Assembly (NCBI RefSeq): GCF_001418105.1 | Contig: NZ_LIQI01000032.1 | Span: forward strand, 180,804 to 244,803 | Length of the DNA: 64,000 nt | DNA from: Lacinutrix himadriensis | GTDB lineage: Bacteria > Bacteroidota > Bacteroidia > Flavobacteriales > Flavobacteriaceae | Direction: 5' to 3' | The notes under the pieces: generated by a model | What the model saw: the letters and a program-made list of their open reading frames with translations, nothing else | Told to the model about the DNA's origin: nothing | Databases searched by the model: none | Part shown: positions 62,345 through 64,000 of the stretch, in pieces | How positions within the stretch are numbered: position 1 is the stretch's first letter | Layout of the letters: each line of letters opens with the position of its first letter | Made by a program: the position numbers and the translations under genes

Positions 62345-64000
62345 CTATCTATGGATATATAAATAACCTGCTTTTTCTTTAGTTTCTCCATTCTTAACAT
62401 AAGTTACAATGTAGAAATACGTACCTACAGGTAATAATTCATCTTCACTAATAGTAACTCTTCCACTAGATCTACCGCTAAAATACTCGCCATTTTGTCC
62501 GTATCCTAAAGCGTCATAAACTAAAACTCCCCATCTGTTATATACTCTTACTTGATTTTCTGGGAATAATTCAATGTTTTCAATTGTAAATACATCATTA
62601 TCATTATCTCCATTTGGAGTAACAGCATTGAATATTTCAATATCATCATCGGATGCTGTTAATACACCACTATCTACTTCTAGATAATCAGGTAAACCAT
62701 CTCCATCACTATCAAATGCATCGTAACCAAATCCATCTCCAGGATATTCATCACTAGTTAGAATACCATCATCATCATCGTCGTTATCTAAATAGTCAGG
62801 TATATCATCACCATCGGTATCATCATTGGTTGGGTCATTATCTCCTGTTGGATCAACTTCTCCATCTGAAACATCTGTATCTGTATAATCTTCATTAATC
62901 GTTAATACACCATCATTGTCATCATCTGGATCATTAAAGTTAGGATCTCCATCTTCATCTGTATCTCCATAACCTATTTCATCTCCATTAGGTATACCAT
63001 CGCTATCACAATCTAAATCGTTCCAACCTTCTGAAGGAGTAAGCGTTATGCTATCGATATCTAAATCACATTCATCTAAAGGATCTGTACCATCTAAAAC
63101 TTCCGTTCCATCTAGAACACCATCTCCATCTGTATCTGGATTTTGAGGGTCTGTTCCTGCCGTTTCTTCTTCTTCATTTGTTAAGCCATCATTATCACAG
63201 TCTCCTGTTGGTCCGGTAGCAATTGGATCGCATGGATCGTTTGGATCTGAAATACCATCTCCATAATCATTTGGATCTAAATCTGTACTTGGATCATCTA
63301 ATCCTAACACTTCTTCTCCATCGGTTAAACCATCACCATCTGTATCTGGGTTTTGAGGATCTGTTCCTGTTGCCACTTCTTCTCCATTTGTTAATCCATC
63401 ACCATCACAATCTTCATTAACTAGTAACGCAGCTGGATCACATGGGTTATTTGGATCTGAAATACCGTCTCCATAATCATTTGGATCTAAATCGGTAGTT
63501 GGATCATCTAATCCTAATACTTCTTCTCCATCGGTTAACCATCTATCTGAATCTGGATCTAAAGGATCTGTTCCGTCATCTGTTGTTGGATCACCATCTG
63601 GTCCGTCAATCTCTTCTCCGTTTGTTAATCCGTCATTATCACAATCTCCTGCTGGATCAGCTGCGATTGGATCACATGGATTATTAGGATCTGAAAGACC
63701 GTCGCCATAATCATTTGGATCTAAATCGGTAGTTGGATCATCTAATCCTAATACTTCTTCTCCATCGGTTAAGCCATCGTCATCTGAATCTGGATCTAAA
63801 GGATCCGTTCCGTCATCTGTTGTTGGATCACCATCTGGTCCGTCAATCTCTTCTCCGTTTGTTAATCCGTCATTATCACAATCTCCTGCTGGATCAGCTG
63901 CGATTGGATCACATGGATTATTAGGATCTGAAAGACCGTCGCCATAATCATTTGGATCTAAATCGGTAGTTGGATCATCTAATCCTAATACCTCTCTCTT
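62345..64000 (-). CDS. T9SS-exported surface protein, thrombospondin type 3 repeats and gliding-motility C-terminal domain (5' end beyond window)
   Basis: 551 codons are visible, open to the window edge. The visible part has many acidic DPDxDGDGLxDGEE repeats (thrombospondin type 3, Ca-binding), then a C-terminal gliding-motility-associated domain (NAVTPNGDNDNDVFTIENIE, RVYNRWGVLVYDALGY, PVGTYFYIVTYVKNGETKEK, GYLYIHR), the type B T9SS signal. It is followed by the porP/sprF-like and OmpA-like genes. Two 78-codon units (63499 and 63733) are near-identical. The final ~10 bases of the window differ from the repeat pattern. Confidence 0.9.
   Translation of the reverse strand, partial: KREVLGLDDPTTDLDPNDYGDGLSDPNNPCDPIAADPAGDCDNDGLTNGEEIDGPDGDPTTDDGTDPLDPDSDDDGLTDGEEVLGLDDPTTDLDPNDYGDGLSDPNNPCDPIAADPAGDCDNDGLTNGEEIDGPDGDPTTDDGTDPLDPDSDRWLTDGEEVLGLDDPTTDLDPNDYGDGISDPNNPCDPAALLVNEDCDGDGLTNGEEVATGTDPQNPDTDGDGLTDGEEVLGLDDPSTDLDPNDYGDGISDPNDPCDPIATGPTGDCDNDGLTNEEEETAGTDPQNPDTDGDGVLDGTEVLDGTDPLDECDLDIDSITLTPSEGWNDLDCDSDGIPNGDEIGYGDTDEDGDPNFNDPDDDNDGVLTINEDYTDTDVSDGEVDPTGDNDPTNDDTDGDDIPDYLDNDDDDDGILTSDEYPGDGFGYDAFDSDGDGLPDYLEVDSGVLTASDDDIEIFNAVTPNGDNDNDVFTIENIELFPENQVRVYNRWGVLVYDALGYGQNGEYFSGRSSGRVTISEDELLPVGTYFYIVTYVKNGETKEKAGYLYIHR
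63499..63990. repeat. Tandem 234-bp repeat in the surface protein gene
   Basis: The stretch from 63499 recurs from 63733 with almost no changes (period 234 bp, 78 codons, in frame). One unit has a 3-base deletion that turns DSDDDGL into DSDRWL (near 63540), which removes a calcium-binding aspartate pair. Older, more diverged units lie to the left (about 63265 and beyond). Confidence 0.8.

Noticed and set aside
62345..64000. Frameshift in the surface protein gene near 63540, suggested by an irregular repeat unit
   Set aside because: The difference is a 3-base deletion; the reading frame stays open to the window edge.

Overview
The window is AT-rich DNA from a marine-type Flavobacteriaceae bacterium (phylum Bacteroidota). 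The evidence is a core-genome block at the right end (OmpA/PD40 protein, PorP/SprF-family protein, and a thrombospondin-3 repeat protein with a gliding-motility/T9SS-type C-terminal domain), an RteC regulator, Bacteroidota-type tyrosine recombinases, and a TAnnTTTG-type -7 box. I cannot name the genus.

Most of the window is two genomic islands that look tandemly inserted into one tRNA gene. A 47-nt 3' half of a tRNA-Arg(ACG)-like gene lies at 13382-13428. Its last part (TGAATCCAGTCGAGGTCAC, 13411-13429) is repeated exactly at 59270-59288, next to a terminator and the core genes. Island A runs leftward from about 13.4 kb past the window edge. It carries a tyrosine integrase, an HTH protein, DUF3987 and toprim (DUF6371-like) replication proteins, a region rich in ACCGTTTT motifs that may be an origin, and cargo. 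The cargo is a secreted trypsin-like lipoprotein, small unknown genes, and a type I restriction-modification locus (hsdM, hsdS and a PrrC/RloC-like ATPase gene cut by the window edge; hsdR not seen).

Island B (about 45.9 kb, 13.41-59.29 kb) starts with integrase, rteC, an HTH protein, a replication-like protein and a DnaC-like ATPase. It is then almost entirely conflict/defence cargo: (1) a WYL regulator, a decayed tandem array of units each ending in a ~35-codon Fst-like hydrophobic peptide, then an intact AAA ATPase with an unknown partner; (2) a complete second type I R-M operon (two small genes, hsdM, hsdS, AlbA_2 protein, hsdR); (3) a small cluster with a PD-(D/E)XK-like protein; (4) a SIR2-like / unknown / PLD / 45-aa / SNF2-type helicase operon; (5) a divergent WYL regulator and DUF262-like / unknown / HNH-like operon; (6) a seven-gene operon with J-like, GrpE-like and Hsp70-like proteins, an SH3-domain secreted protein, a kinase-AAA+ fusion, a TerB-like protein and a small membrane protein; (7) an EEP-family nuclease behind a ~1-kb structured non-coding region; (8) a DUF5675/membrane-peptide cassette. 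No relaxase or type IV secretion gene is visible, so island B looks integrative but not self-transmissible.

The strongest candidates for undescribed systems are the peptide-ATPase array at 19.5-23.45 kb, the Hsp70-kinase operon at 46.5-54.8 kb, the SIR2-PLD-helicase operon at 33.9-41.5 kb, and the divergent WYL/DUF262-like locus at 41.8-45.4 kb. All functional statements are from motif reading only; no database search was possible.
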